Assembly (NCBI GenBank): GCA_035302865.1
Contig: DATGSF010000130.1
Location: 1-20,667 of the forward strand
Length of the DNA stretch: 20,667 bases
Direction: 5' to 3'
Source of the DNA: DATGSF01 sp035302865
GTDB lineage: Bacteria; Bacteroidota; Bacteroidia; Chitinophagales; Chitinophagaceae
Shown: positions 1 to 7,630 of the stretch, piece by piece
How the letters are laid out: every line of letters begins with the position of its first letter
How positions within the stretch are numbered: position 1 is the stretch's first letter
Program-made: the position numbers and the translations under genes
The notes under the pieces: generated by a model
Databases searched by the model: none
What the model was told of the DNA's origin: nothing
What the model saw: the letters and a program-made list of their open reading frames with translations, nothing else

Positions 1-1
1 T

Positions 2-1285
2 ATTTGCAAATCGATGATAGCCTGGCAAGAATTGGGCGAAGGAAAAACACCTGAAAGCGAACATAAAAAGGGAGACCATTTTGTTGGCGATTATTACGTA
101 GCTTTTAACGATTTATATAAAAAGGAGATTCAAGATTTAGTAGAAAATGGAATGGAAGAAAAGGAGGCGGAAAAAGAAGCTCCTATTCTGAAAAAAGCAC
201 AAGAAATGTTAGTCGCGTGGGAGAATAATGATCCAGAAGTTATTGCATTATGGAAAAAAATGAACAATTGGGTTTATGAAGGCTTTGATATTACCTACAA
301 TGACCTTGGTGTTGACTTCGATAAAGTTTACCATGAAAGTGAAACCTATCTCCTTGGAAAAAATATGGTAGAGGATGCATTAGAAAAGCAATTGGTATAT
401 CAAAAAGACGATAATTCTATTTGGATTGATTTAGAAAAAGAAAAATTAGACCATAAGTTATTATTAAGAGGAGATGGTACTTCAGTATATATAACTCAAG
501 ATTTAGGAACTGCACGATTAAAGTATGATGACTTCCAATTAGATAAAAGCATTTATGTTATAGCTGACGAACAAAATTATCATATGCAGGTTTTGAAAGC
601 TACTATGGAAAGTTTAGGAGAAAAAAGTGCAGAAGGCATTTATCATTTAAGTTACGGCATGGTGGAATTACCCACAGGAAGAATGAAAAGTAGAGAAGGA
701 ACCGTTGTAGATGCTGATGATATGATTGCTGAAATGCGTGCTATTGCTAAAAAACAAACAGAAGAATCTGGAAAAACAGAAGACTTTTCAGAAGAAGAAC
801 TAAAAAAGCTATATGATACCATTGGATTAGGCTCTTTAAAATTTTATTTATTACGTGTAGAACCTAAAAAGAAGATGATTTTCAATCCTGAAGAATCTAT
901 AGACTTACATGGTTTTACAGCAACTTTTATTCAATATGCACATGCTAGAATTCAATCAATTTTAAGACGTGTAAATTATAGTAATTTGCCTGACATTTCT
1001 ACAATTTCTTATGAAATGCAAAAAGCAGAAAGAGATTTATTTCTACACTTAGAACAATTAAAAAGTATTATTCAATTAGCTTCAAATGAATACAATCCTT
1101 CTGTAGTTTGCAATTATACATTTAAACTAGCGCAATTATTTAATAGCTTTTTTGATCAATGTAGTGTAATGAATGCAGAAAGTGAAGAAGCAAAGATTTT
1201 CAGAGTACATTTAATTCAATATACAGCAAAAGTTATCGCTTTCACAATGGGATTATTAGGGATTAATGTTCCTAACAGAATGTAA
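2..1285 (+). CDS. argS: Arginyl-tRNA synthetase, 3' part (5' end lies outside the window)
   Basis: Class I aminoacyl-tRNA synthetase that charges tRNA-Arg in the cytosol. The frame is open to the left edge (ICKS before the first Met), so the ATG at 14 is internal and the N-terminal part with the HIGH motif is missing from the window. Visible are the family sequence GDHFVGDYYVAF near the start, the catalytic-domain stretch DGTSVYITQDLGTA, and the KMSK-equivalent GRMKSREGT at about 677-703. The C-terminal DALR anticodon-binding domain occupies roughly the last 130 residues (FIQYAHARIQSILRR onward) and ends with the usual hydrophobic tail (LLGINVPNRM). The gene is intact to its stop and is followed by a strong hairpin terminator shared with the convergent MFS gene. 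Identification is very secure; only the missing 5' end is unknown. Confidence 0.97.
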   Translation: MCKSMIAWQELGEGKTPESEHKKGDHFVGDYYVAFNDLYKKEIQDLVENGMEEKEAEKEAPILKKAQEMLVAWENNDPEVIALWKKMNNWVYEGFDITYNDLGVDFDKVYHESETYLLGKNMVEDALEKQLVYQKDDNSIWIDLEKEKLDHKLLLRGDGTSVYITQDLGTARLKYDDFQLDKSIYVIADEQNYHMQVLKATMESLGEKSAEGIYHLSYGMVELPTGRMKSREGTVVDADDMIAEMRAIAKKQTEESGKTEDFSEEELKKLYDTIGLGSLKFYLLRVEPKKKMIFNPEESIDLHGFTATFIQYAHARIQSILRRVNYSNLPDISTISYEMQKAERDLFLHLEQLKSIIQLASNEYNPSVVCNYTFKLAQLFNSFFDQCSVMNAESEEAKIFRVHLIQYTAKVIAFTMGLLGINVPNRM

Positions 1286-1301
1286 AACTTGCTATTTTAA
1301 T

Positions 1302-1335
1302 AAAAATCCAAGATATTCAAGCATCTTGGATTTTT
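1302..1335. terminator. Bidirectional intrinsic terminator between argS and the MFS gene
   Basis: A perfect 13-bp inverted repeat (AAAAATCCAAGAT at 1302-1314, ATCTTGGATTTTT at 1323-1335) with an 8-nt loop. It gives a T-run after the stem on the + strand (T1331-1337) and an A-run before the stem that becomes a T-run on the minus strand. It lies between the argS stop and the MFS stop, so it can end transcription from both sides. Confidence 0.9.
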
Positions 1336-2553
1336 TTATACCAATTTTTTAATAGTCATATAAAATCCAATCATAGTTATCAATAGTAAGGCAACTGTTC
1401 CTATCCAAAGTTTTTGAAATCCTAAATCTTGCGCTACAAATGTTCCCAAATATGGTGAAATTATAAAAGCAACAGCTACTGCTGCACCATTTAATCCCAT
1501 GTATCTACCTTTAGACTTTGGAGTGGAACGAATAGCGGTAATTGTTGACATAAAAGGCAATACTAAAATCTCACCCATACTCAATAGAAAAATGCTAACA
1601 TATACCAAAAATAAATTTGGTACTATAATTAAGCTTGCAAAGGCAAAAACACAAAATAGTGTTCCAATAAGCATGGTTTGATTAATGGTAAATTTACGTT
1701 CAGCAATATATACAATTAACATTTCTAATAAAACAATAACAAAACCGCTAAATCCTAAAACCAACCCTATAGATTGAGTGCTCATCCCTAAACTTTCTTT
1801 ATAAAATAAGGGTAATGAATTGAAAATTTGAAAAAAGCAGATGGAAAAAAAAGTACAAAACAGACAAAATAAAACGAAAGGTAAATCAAAATAAGGATTA
1901 CGTTCCTTTATTTCTTTTCCATTTATTGTAAGATTTTTATTTTCTTCTTGATTTTTACAATGCGTATTTTTTCTTTTTTTGAAAAAACTTACATATACTA
2001 TTAAAGCAATTAAAACAGATGCAGCATTAGCAAAGAACATAAAATTATAAGAAATTGCCGCTAATAAACCACCAACAGCTGGCCCAAAAGAGAAACCAAG
2101 ATTAACTGCCATTCTATTCAAAGAAAAAGCTCGAGTAATATTTTCAGGATTTGCAAATTGCGTTATAGCAACAGAATTTGCTGGCCTAAACATTTCTACT
2201 ATAATACTGAGAATAAAAATCATTAATGCTAAAGTTCCAACACTTGTAAATAGAGGTAATAAACAATAGAATGGGACACTCAATAACAAACTCATAGTTT
2301 GTACGCTATAAGCTCCAAATTTATCAGTCAACCGTCCTCCTAAAAACGATCCTATTAATCCACCCAAACCAAAGGCGCTCAGTACCCAACCTGACTCTAT
2401 TAAGCTAAACCCTAACTTATCAACCATATAAACCCCTAAGAAGGGTAAAACCATAGAACCCATTCTATTAATGAGCATAACTATAGATAATAACCATGCT
2501 TCACGAGATAAGCCACTGAATGACTGCGAGTAAATTTTAAAAATTCTAGGCAT
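1336..2553 (-). CDS. MFS transporter, drug-efflux-like
   Basis: A 405-residue polytopic inner-membrane protein of the major facilitator superfamily, presumably a proton-driven exporter or importer of a small molecule. About twelve hydrophobic segments are visible, split by a charged central loop of about 30 residues (around KNTHCKNQEENKN). The MFS signature between TM2 and TM3 is present as GGRLTDKFG. Length and layout suit the DHA1-type multidrug-efflux group, but no residue pattern fixes the substrate. The ATG at 2553 follows a purine-rich AAGAGGA about 7 nt upstream, one of the few SD-like sequences here. It is the last gene of the minus-strand folD-queE-uppP run, 82 nt after uppP, so it may be co-transcribed or have its own promoter. 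Its 3' end shares a terminator with argS. Confidence 0.85.
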   Translation of the reverse strand: MPRIFKIYSQSFSGLSREAWLLSIVMLINRMGSMVLPFLGVYMVDKLGFSLIESGWVLSAFGLGGLIGSFLGGRLTDKFGAYSVQTMSLLLSVPFYCLLPLFTSVGTLALMIFILSIIVEMFRPANSVAITQFANPENITRAFSLNRMAVNLGFSFGPAVGGLLAAISYNFMFFANAASVLIALIVYVSFFKKRKNTHCKNQEENKNLTINGKEIKERNPYFDLPFVLFCLFCTFFSICFFQIFNSLPLFYKESLGMSTQSIGLVLGFSGFVIVLLEMLIVYIAERKFTINQTMLIGTLFCVFAFASLIIVPNLFLVYVSIFLLSMGEILVLPFMSTITAIRSTPKSKGRYMGLNGAAVAVAFIISPYLGTFVAQDLGFQKLWIGTVALLLITMIGFYMTIKKLV

Positions 2554-2609
2554 GAAAAATCCTCTTAAAAAGTGGAAATTAATTAAAGTCCATCAATTTA
2601 AAAGGATTT

Positions 2610-2623
2610 AAGTAAAATTACTT
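2610..2623. repeat. Palindrome between uppP and the MFS gene (core GTAAAATTAC)
   Basis: AAGTAA-AA-TTACTT, a 6-bp inverted repeat with a 2-nt centre, in the 82-bp gap between the uppP stop and the MFS start. Its 10-bp core is identical to that of the palindrome upstream of folD. Possible operator or weak promoter element; the function is not shown by the sequence. Confidence 0.3.
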
Positions 2624-2635
2624 GTTACTCAGGTT

Positions 2636-3523
2636 TTAAAATCTATTATTAAATTCTCTTTGTAAAGCAGTCGAACTCGATTTTAAATCCATCTGTTCTG
2701 TATAAGTTATTCCATCTTCCACTATTTTCTTTTCCTCTTTAATAGTTCCAGAAAACACAAAAATCAAAAAGAAAACTCCTATAATTATTCTATAATATCC
2801 AAAAACCTTAAAACCTTTTTTGCTCAAAAAGTCTATAAAAGCTTTAATTGCAAACATGGCCACTATAAATCCTATAACATTTCCTATAATTAATAGATTT
2901 ACTTCTTCGGAATTCAAAGCACCATGGTTTTTAAAAAAAGAATACATTTTTTTTCCTGTTGCTCCCACCATTGTAGGTACAGCCAAAAAGAAAGAGAACT
3001 CTGCAGCAGCTTTTCTAGTTAACCTTTGAGACATACCTCCAACAATAGAAGCTGCAGAACGCGAAACTCCAGGAATCATTGCTAAGCATTGGAAAAAACC
3101 TATTTTCAGTGCAGTTAAATAAGGAATATTGTCTGCATTATCTTCCTGAGCATTTTTAAACCAGCGGTCAACAAAAATTAAGATAACTCCTCCCAAAATT
3201 AAAGAGATTCCCACTACTGCAGGATTTCCTAACATTGCATCAATTTGGTCATCAAAAGCCAAGCCCAAAACTGCTGCAGGTAAAGTTGCAACTGCAAGTT
3301 TAAAATAAAATTCAAAAGATTTGAAAAAACGTTTAAAGTATAAAACCACTACTGAAAGTATAGTTCCTAATTGTATTGCAACAGTAAATAATTGAATAAA
3401 GGGATCATTTAAGTCTAAACCCATAACGGCTCCTCCCATCATAATATGGCCAGTAGATGATACGGGTAAAAACTCTGTTAACCCTTCAATAATGGCCAGG
3501 ATAACTGCTTGAATATATGACAT
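2636..3523 (-). CDS. uppP: Undecaprenyl-diphosphatase UppP (BacA)
   Basis: Integral membrane phosphatase that converts undecaprenyl diphosphate to undecaprenyl phosphate, recycling the lipid carrier for peptidoglycan and other envelope polymers; over-production gives bacitracin resistance in other bacteria. The two family signatures are intact: EGLTEFLPVSSTGH at residues 13-26 (E13 and E17 of the E-xxx-E motif, S23, H26) and PGVSRSAAS at 151-159, with the catalytic Arg/Ser region. About eight hydrophobic segments are seen. At 295 residues it is somewhat longer than usual because of a charged tail of about 36 residues after the last membrane segment. It starts 10 nt after queE stops, so it is probably co-transcribed and translated with folD-queE. 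Identification is secure. Confidence 0.96.
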   Translation of the reverse strand: MSYIQAVILAIIEGLTEFLPVSSTGHIMMGGAVMGLDLNDPFIQLFTVAIQLGTILSVVVLYFKRFFKSFEFYFKLAVATLPAAVLGLAFDDQIDAMLGNPAVVGISLILGGVILIFVDRWFKNAQEDNADNIPYLTALKIGFFQCLAMIPGVSRSAASIVGGMSQRLTRKAAAEFSFFLAVPTMVGATGKKMYSFFKNHGALNSEEVNLLIIGNVIGFIVAMFAIKAFIDFLSKKGFKVFGYYRIIIGVFFLIFVFSGTIKEEKKIVEDGITYTEQMDLKSSSTALQREFNNRF

Positions 3524-3533
3524 TTATAAAAAA

Positions 3534-4130
3534 TTAAGGTATATTAATATATTTGTGTGTTTGTAAGGATAAAACCCATTGCGGCTTTCTCGCAATATAA
3601 TCTAATATTAAGGGAATATTTTCTTCTCTTCTGTCCCATTCCGTTTGTAAATATAACAGACAGTTCGGATCCATCTTAGCTGCATACTTTTCTGCCCAAT
3701 CAAAGTCCGATTTATGGAAGACAACAACTTTTAATTCCTTAGCAAGTTTTAAATTTTCTTCTAAGGGAACTTTAAATTTTTTGGGTGATAAAGTAATCCA
3801 ATCCCATTTCCCAGTAATTAAATTCGTTCCTGCTGTTTCCAAATGTGTTCTATATCCCGCATTTTTCAATGAAACTGTCAATTCATTTAAATTATGTAAT
3901 GTAGGTTCTCCACCTGTAATAACAACAATTTCTACAGGATATTTTTTTACCCAATTTAATATTTCGTTTATTGAATAAGAGGGATGCACGTCCATGGCCC
4001 AGCTTTCCTTAACATCACACCAAACACATCCCACATCACAACCGCCAAGACGTATAAAATATGCTGCATGTCCTGTATATTTCCCTTCACCTTGCAAGGT
4101 GTAAAAATGCTCCATTACTGGATACTTCAT
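3534..4130 (-). CDS. queE: 7-carboxy-7-deazaguanine synthase QueE (radical SAM)
   Basis: Radical SAM enzyme that contracts 6-carboxy-tetrahydropterin to 7-carboxy-7-deazaguanine, a step in queuosine (tRNA wobble base) biosynthesis. The N-terminus carries the family's substrate-binding start (FYTLQGEG, residues 9-16). The cluster-binding cysteines are C31, C35 and C38 in GGCDVGCVWC, that is, a plain Cx3Cx2C, unlike the insert-bearing motif of E. coli QueE. TGGEPTLH further on is the GGE motif that contacts SAM. At 198 residues it is compact, as usual for this subgroup. It lies 6 nt after folD and 10 nt before uppP. Other queuosine genes (queC, queD) are not in the window. Confidence is high, from the motif set rather than from a neighbourhood of queuosine genes. 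Confidence 0.94.
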   Translation of the reverse strand: MKYPVMEHFYTLQGEGKYTGHAAYFIRLGGCDVGCVWCDVKESWAMDVHPSYSINEILNWVKKYPVEIVVITGGEPTLHNLNELTVSLKNAGYRTHLETAGTNLITGKWDWITLSPKKFKVPLEENLKLAKELKVVVFHKSDFDWAEKYAAKMDPNCLLYLQTEWDRREENIPLILDYIARKPQWVLSLQTHKYINIP

Positions 4131-4136
4131 TACTAT

Positions 4137-5021
4137 TTACTTTTTAAATTTTTGCTCAAAAGCTTGTAAGGTGTTTTGCATTAAAGCACAAATAGTCATT
4201 TTTCCAACACCACCTGGTACTGGAGTAATATATTTTACTTTATTTTTCACGGCTTCAAAATCCACATCCCCTACTAATCGGCTTCCTGATTTTTTCGACT
4301 TATCTTCAATTCTATTAATTCCAACATCCACAACTATGGCACCTTCTTTAACCATGTTTTCTTTAACAAAAAATGGTTTTCCTATAGCTGCTATTAATAA
4401 GTCAGCCGATGCACAAATTTCATTTAAATCCTTAGTACGTGAATGCGTTAAGGTAACAGTACAGTTGCCAGGCTGGTTATTTCTGCTTAACAAAATGCTC
4501 ATTGGCGTGCCTACTATATTACTTCTGCCAACAACTACACAATGCATGCCAGATGTTTGGATATTATAATGATCTAAGAGCATCATGATACCATATGGTG
4601 TTGCAGAAATAAATGTTTCTTGCTCTAAAACCATTTTTCCAACATTCACAGGGTGAAAACCATCAACATCTTTTGCAGGATCTATAGTTTCAATTACCTT
4701 ATTTTCCTCTATATGTTTAGGAAGTGGTAATTGTACGATTAAACCATCCACCCCATCGTTAGCATTAATTTCTTTAATTTTTTCTAATAATTCAGATTCA
4801 GTAACTGTTTCAGGATAACGAATTAAAGTAGAGTCAAAACCAATTTCTTCACAAGTTCGAACTTTAGAATTCACATACGTTTGGCTAGCTGGATCTTCTC
4901 CAACTAAAATAGCTGCAAGATGCGGTTTCCTCAAACCTTCTGCTCTAAGATTTTCTACTTTTTTAGCAATTTCTATTAATTTATGTTCGGAAACTACTTT
5001 CCCATCTAATAAGTTACTCAT
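4137..5021 (-). CDS. folD: Bifunctional methylenetetrahydrofolate dehydrogenase / cyclohydrolase FolD
   Basis: Cytosolic enzyme that oxidises 5,10-methylene-THF with NADP+ and hydrolyses the methenyl product to 10-formyl-THF, feeding purine and formyl-Met synthesis. The catalytic pair Y49 and K53 sits in the family motif TYVNSK. The substrate loop DGLIVQLPLP is at 92-101, the dinucleotide-binding region contains GRSNIVGTPMS, and the C-terminal signature is PGGVGKMT. The 294-residue length is normal. The ATG at 5021 is the first of the tight folD-queE-uppP run. The 48-nt gap upstream to mpg contains a small palindrome (5042-5057) but no exact TAnnTTTG box, so folD may be read from the mpg transcript or from a weak promoter there. 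Confidence 0.97.
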   Translation of the reverse strand: MSNLLDGKVVSEHKLIEIAKKVENLRAEGLRKPHLAAILVGEDPASQTYVNSKVRTCEEIGFDSTLIRYPETVTESELLEKIKEINANDGVDGLIVQLPLPKHIEENKVIETIDPAKDVDGFHPVNVGKMVLEQETFISATPYGIMMLLDHYNIQTSGMHCVVVGRSNIVGTPMSILLSRNNQPGNCTVTLTHSRTKDLNEICASADLLIAAIGKPFFVKENMVKEGAIVVDVGINRIEDKSKKSGSRLVGDVDFEAVKNKVKYITPVPGGVGKMTICALMQNTLQAFEQKFKK

Positions 5022-5041
5022 AACAAGTTTTTTATTTTAAA

Positions 5042-5057
5042 AATGTAAAATTACATT
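5042..5057. repeat. Palindrome upstream of folD (core GTAAAATTAC)
   Basis: AATGTAA-AA-TTACATT, a perfect 7-bp inverted repeat with a 2-nt centre, lying 21 nt upstream of the folD start in the mpg-folD gap. On the minus strand it contains TAATTTTA, one base from the TAnnTTTG box. It could be an operator over a weak promoter or a chance AT-rich palindrome. The same 10-bp core recurs upstream of the MFS gene. Confidence 0.3.
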
Positions 5058-5069
5058 ATTCATTGTGAT

Positions 5070-5678
5070 TTATTTACTTACGTGTGGGTTATTTTCAATC
5101 CAGAAACGATTAGGCCGTAGAGCATCCTCCTTTGCATAGGCCACACCAATTCTACTTCCTCTAATAATATTAAAATATGGAAATTTATGTGGTTTAAAAA
5201 TCCCTATATGTTCACTATCTAAAGAAATACCTGTCATTTTATAATGCAAACCCATAGCCTTCGAAACATTTCCTGGACCACGACCAATTCTTTTATCTCC
5301 TATCTTTTTATTAGATCGTAATGCCATTATTTTTTCACCTTGTATAGGTTCAATTCCTCTAATCAAAATAGCATGTGGTATCCCTTCTGGCGCAGTAACA
5401 ATATTTAGCAAATGATGAATTCCATAACAAAGATAAATATAAGCATGTCCTGATTTTCCATACATTACCTTTGTTCTTTCAGTTTTTCTATCGTCAAACA
5501 CATGTGCTGCTTTATCATTTATTCCTTCATAAGCTTCTGTTTCTACGATGCGTCCATAACAAAACTCTCCATTTAGGTTAGTTGCAAGATAACAACCTAA
5601 TATTTCTTGAGATAAACGTAATACTTCTTCGCTTTCCCAATAAGTATTTGCTATTCTTTTAGCGTCTGGTATAATCAT
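5070..5678 (-). CDS. mpg: 3-methyladenine (alkyladenine) DNA glycosylase, AAG/MPG family
   Basis: Monofunctional base-excision-repair glycosylase that removes alkylated and deaminated purines such as 3-methyladenine and hypoxanthine from DNA. The family core is clear: GRIVETEAY with the general base E48 and stacking Y50, H59 in KAAHVF, and Y82 in the GHAYIYLCYGIHHLLNIV segment, which line up in spacing with human AAG E125, Y127, H136 and Y159. The later GIEP and GRGPGNVSKAMG stretches also match the family. At 202 residues it is the normal bacterial size. The ATG at 5678 lies inside the end of the preceding APH::RapZ-C gene (20-nt overlap in another frame), which indicates translational coupling; no internal ATG would preserve the N-terminal part. 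Confidence 0.94.
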   Translation of the reverse strand: MIIPDAKRIANTYWESEEVLRLSQEILGCYLATNLNGEFCYGRIVETEAYEGINDKAAHVFDDRKTERTKVMYGKSGHAYIYLCYGIHHLLNIVTAPEGIPHAILIRGIEPIQGEKIMALRSNKKIGDKRIGRGPGNVSKAMGLHYKMTGISLDSEHIGIFKPHKFPYFNIIRGSRIGVAYAKEDALRPNRFWIENNPHVSK

Positions 5679-7131
5679 GCTCTTCTTGCTCTAAATGAAC
5701 GAGCTCAACACTCAATTCAAATTCTTCTTCCAAATATTTTTTTATTTTTTCAGCTGCATAAACAGAACGATGTTGCCCACCAGTGCAACCAAATGCAATA
5801 GAAAGAGAGTCAAACCCTCTATCTAAATAATTCATAACACTAATATCTAAAGATCTTTTCACATATTTTAAGAATTCAGGCATTTGTGTTTTTGTTTCCA
5901 AATAGTACTGCACTTCATCATCCTTTCCAGTAAGCGTTTTATACGCCTCTTCTCTACCTGGATTTAGAATTCCTCTACAATCAAATACATAGCCTCCCCC
6001 ATGTTCCGAATTTTCTTTAGGCAAGCCTTTTTTGTAAGAGAAACTAAAAAGCTTAATTCTTAATTTTTCTACATTTTCTTTTGGATACTTGGTTTTTTTA
6101 AAAGAATTTATAATATCTTTTTTCACAACCTTTTCTAAAGTTTGTCTTAATTCATTATAATTCGGGTAAGTGGAAAACTCTTCTAAATATTCTTTTAATT
6201 GTTCTAAAGCTGGTACTATAGAACTAATAAAATGTGGTTTATTTTGAATTAAGCCTAAATAACCATAAGCACCTAAAGTTTGCAAAATCCTTAAAAGAAC
6301 AAATTTCAAATAGTCTCTTTTAAATGCATCTTCATTAACTGTAGACATTCCTGGAGCATATTCTACTAAATAATCATAATAATAATTCAGTAGTTTTCTC
6401 TTCAAAGCCATAGGAACCTTTGCGCGCGCCTGCCATAGAAAGGAAGCTAAATCATATCCTGGAAATCCTTGCATACCACCCTGAAAATCTATAAATCCTA
6501 GTTCGTTTTTTTCATTTAAGATGATATTTCGACTTTGAAAATCTCTATACATAAAGCCTACCGGACCAATAGAAGACAATTCTTCACTCCAACTTTGCAA
6601 TTCTGAAAGCAAATCTTCAGTATGATATTCAATAGGAAGCATATCTAAAAAGTAATACTTAAAGTATAACAAATCAGAATAAATTTGCTTAGCTCCAAAT
6701 TTTTTAGAGGAAAAACACATCTCATAATCAATAGATCCACCTGCATTAAATTGGAAATGCACTAAATGTTTCAAAGCTTCCTTCATTAAATTTTCGACCT
6801 CTGACGTGTATCCATCCTTCATAATTTTTTCAAACAAACTCTGCTTTCCTAAATCTTCTATGAAGTAATAAACTTTATCCTCAGATTTCCATTTTAATTC
6901 CGGAACCTTAAGTTCATTCTTTTTAAAAACGCTAGTAAAATAAAAATATGTATTATTTTCCTGCTTATTAGGATTATAAACTCCAACTATTGAATCTCCA
7001 GATTTATTAATAAAACGAACATATCGTCTTTTTGAACCTGATAGTGGCAATAATTCAAAATCTTCAATTTCTCCAAACTCTTTTCTATAGAGTTCTTTTA
7101 ATCTTTCTAAAAATTCTTTGTTCACGCTCAA
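5659..7131 (-). CDS. Fusion of an APH-like sugar/aminoglycoside kinase domain with a RapZ C-terminal domain
   Basis: Two-domain cytosolic protein of 490 residues. Residues about 20-330 look like the phosphotransferase (APH) family: the catalytic loop reads MYRDFQSRN (D197, N202) and the metal-binding motif is FIDFQ (D215), followed by GYDLASFLWQAR. This pattern resembles AmgK, the kinase that makes N-acetylmuramate 1-phosphate in cell-wall recycling. Residues about 358-483 match the C-terminal domain of RapZ, with FDCRGILNPG, LTGKD and the hallmark GCTGGQHRS (448-456). The RapZ N-terminal Walker-A kinase domain is absent. In E. coli the RapZ C-terminal domain binds the GlmY/GlmZ RNAs and glucosamine-6-phosphate. 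The role here is inferred: amino-sugar phosphorylation or sensing. No ATG lies near the start; either TTG at 7131 or GTG at 7125 must begin translation. The gene starts 4 nt after sixA and overlaps mpg by 20 nt. Confidence 0.85.
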   Translation of the reverse strand: MSVNKEFLERLKELYRKEFGEIEDFELLPLSGSKRRYVRFINKSGDSIVGVYNPNKQENNTYFYFTSVFKKNELKVPELKWKSEDKVYYFIEDLGKQSLFEKIMKDGYTSEVENLMKEALKHLVHFQFNAGGSIDYEMCFSSKKFGAKQIYSDLLYFKYYFLDMLPIEYHTEDLLSELQSWSEELSSIGPVGFMYRDFQSRNIILNEKNELGFIDFQGGMQGFPGYDLASFLWQARAKVPMALKRKLLNYYYDYLVEYAPGMSTVNEDAFKRDYLKFVLLRILQTLGAYGYLGLIQNKPHFISSIVPALEQLKEYLEEFSTYPNYNELRQTLEKVVKKDIINSFKKTKYPKENVEKLRIKLFSFSYKKGLPKENSEHGGGYVFDCRGILNPGREEAYKTLTGKDDEVQYYLETKTQMPEFLKYVKRSLDISVMNYLDRGFDSLSIAFGCTGGQHRSVYAAEKIKKYLEEEFELSVELVHLEQEEHDYTRR

Positions 7132-7135
7132 TTAT

Positions 7136-7630
7136 TTAAGGGTATACAAATTTAATAAAACTTCCTAGTTCAAAATCTATTTCTTGCCAATTTAATATAG
7201 GCAGATCCATAACTACAAGAGCTCCAGTAGGAAATCCTTGAAAAGCATGATTTTTACTCTTCATTAATTTTATTGCAAAATTACTTATTCCTGGACTATG
7301 TCCTATCAAAAGAATATTCTCTGCATTTTGTACTTTTTTATCATTTTGAATAAAATTTAAAATCTCAAACTCTGATGCTAAATATAAATTTGAACTTGAT
7401 AATATTTCATTTTTATAATTCAATAAGTTTTTCCATTGCTTAGCTGTATCCATGGTTCTTCTTGCATCGCTACAAACAATAAGTTCTATATCCTTATCAA
7501 TTGTACCTAATTGTTCAAATACTTGTTGAAATTGATCTTTTGCATAAGAACTTAGCCTTCTTTCATGGTCATCAATAGCAAAATTCTCTGCTTCACCATG
7601 ACGCATAATCCATAATCGTTTATTCTTCAT
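7136..7630 (-). CDS. sixA: SixA-type phosphohistidine phosphatase
   Basis: Small histidine-phosphatase-superfamily protein (164 residues) of the SixA type, predicted to remove phosphate from phosphohistidine in a signalling or PTS-type protein. The catalytic RHGEAE motif has R10, the phospho-accepting H11 and G12 next to the N-terminus; CSDARRTMDTA supplies the second Arg, and GHSPGIS (110-116) supplies the second catalytic His, H111. In E. coli SixA acts on ArcB and the nitrogen-PTS protein NPr; the target here is unknown. The gene overlaps the 3' end of lpxH by 11 nt and is followed after 4 nt by the APH::RapZ-C gene, so all are probably one transcript. A general small-molecule phosphatase role cannot be excluded. 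Confidence 0.85.
   Translation of the reverse strand: MKNKRLWIMRHGEAENFAIDDHERRLSSYAKDQFQQVFEQLGTIDKDIELIVCSDARRTMDTAKQWKNLLNYKNEILSSSNLYLASEFEILNFIQNDKKVQNAENILLIGHSPGISNFAIKLMKSKNHAFQGFPTGALVVMDLPILNWQEIDFELGSFIKFVYP

Noticed and set aside
4171..4569. A 132-codon open frame on the + strand opposite folD
   Set aside because: It lies wholly antisense to a well-conserved folD, has no recognisable domain, and looks like a by-product of the folD codon pattern.
5659..5678. mpg / APH::RapZ-C overlap as a possible frameshift that split one gene
   Set aside because: Both products are complete at both ends and belong to unrelated families; a 20-nt overlap is ordinary coupling.
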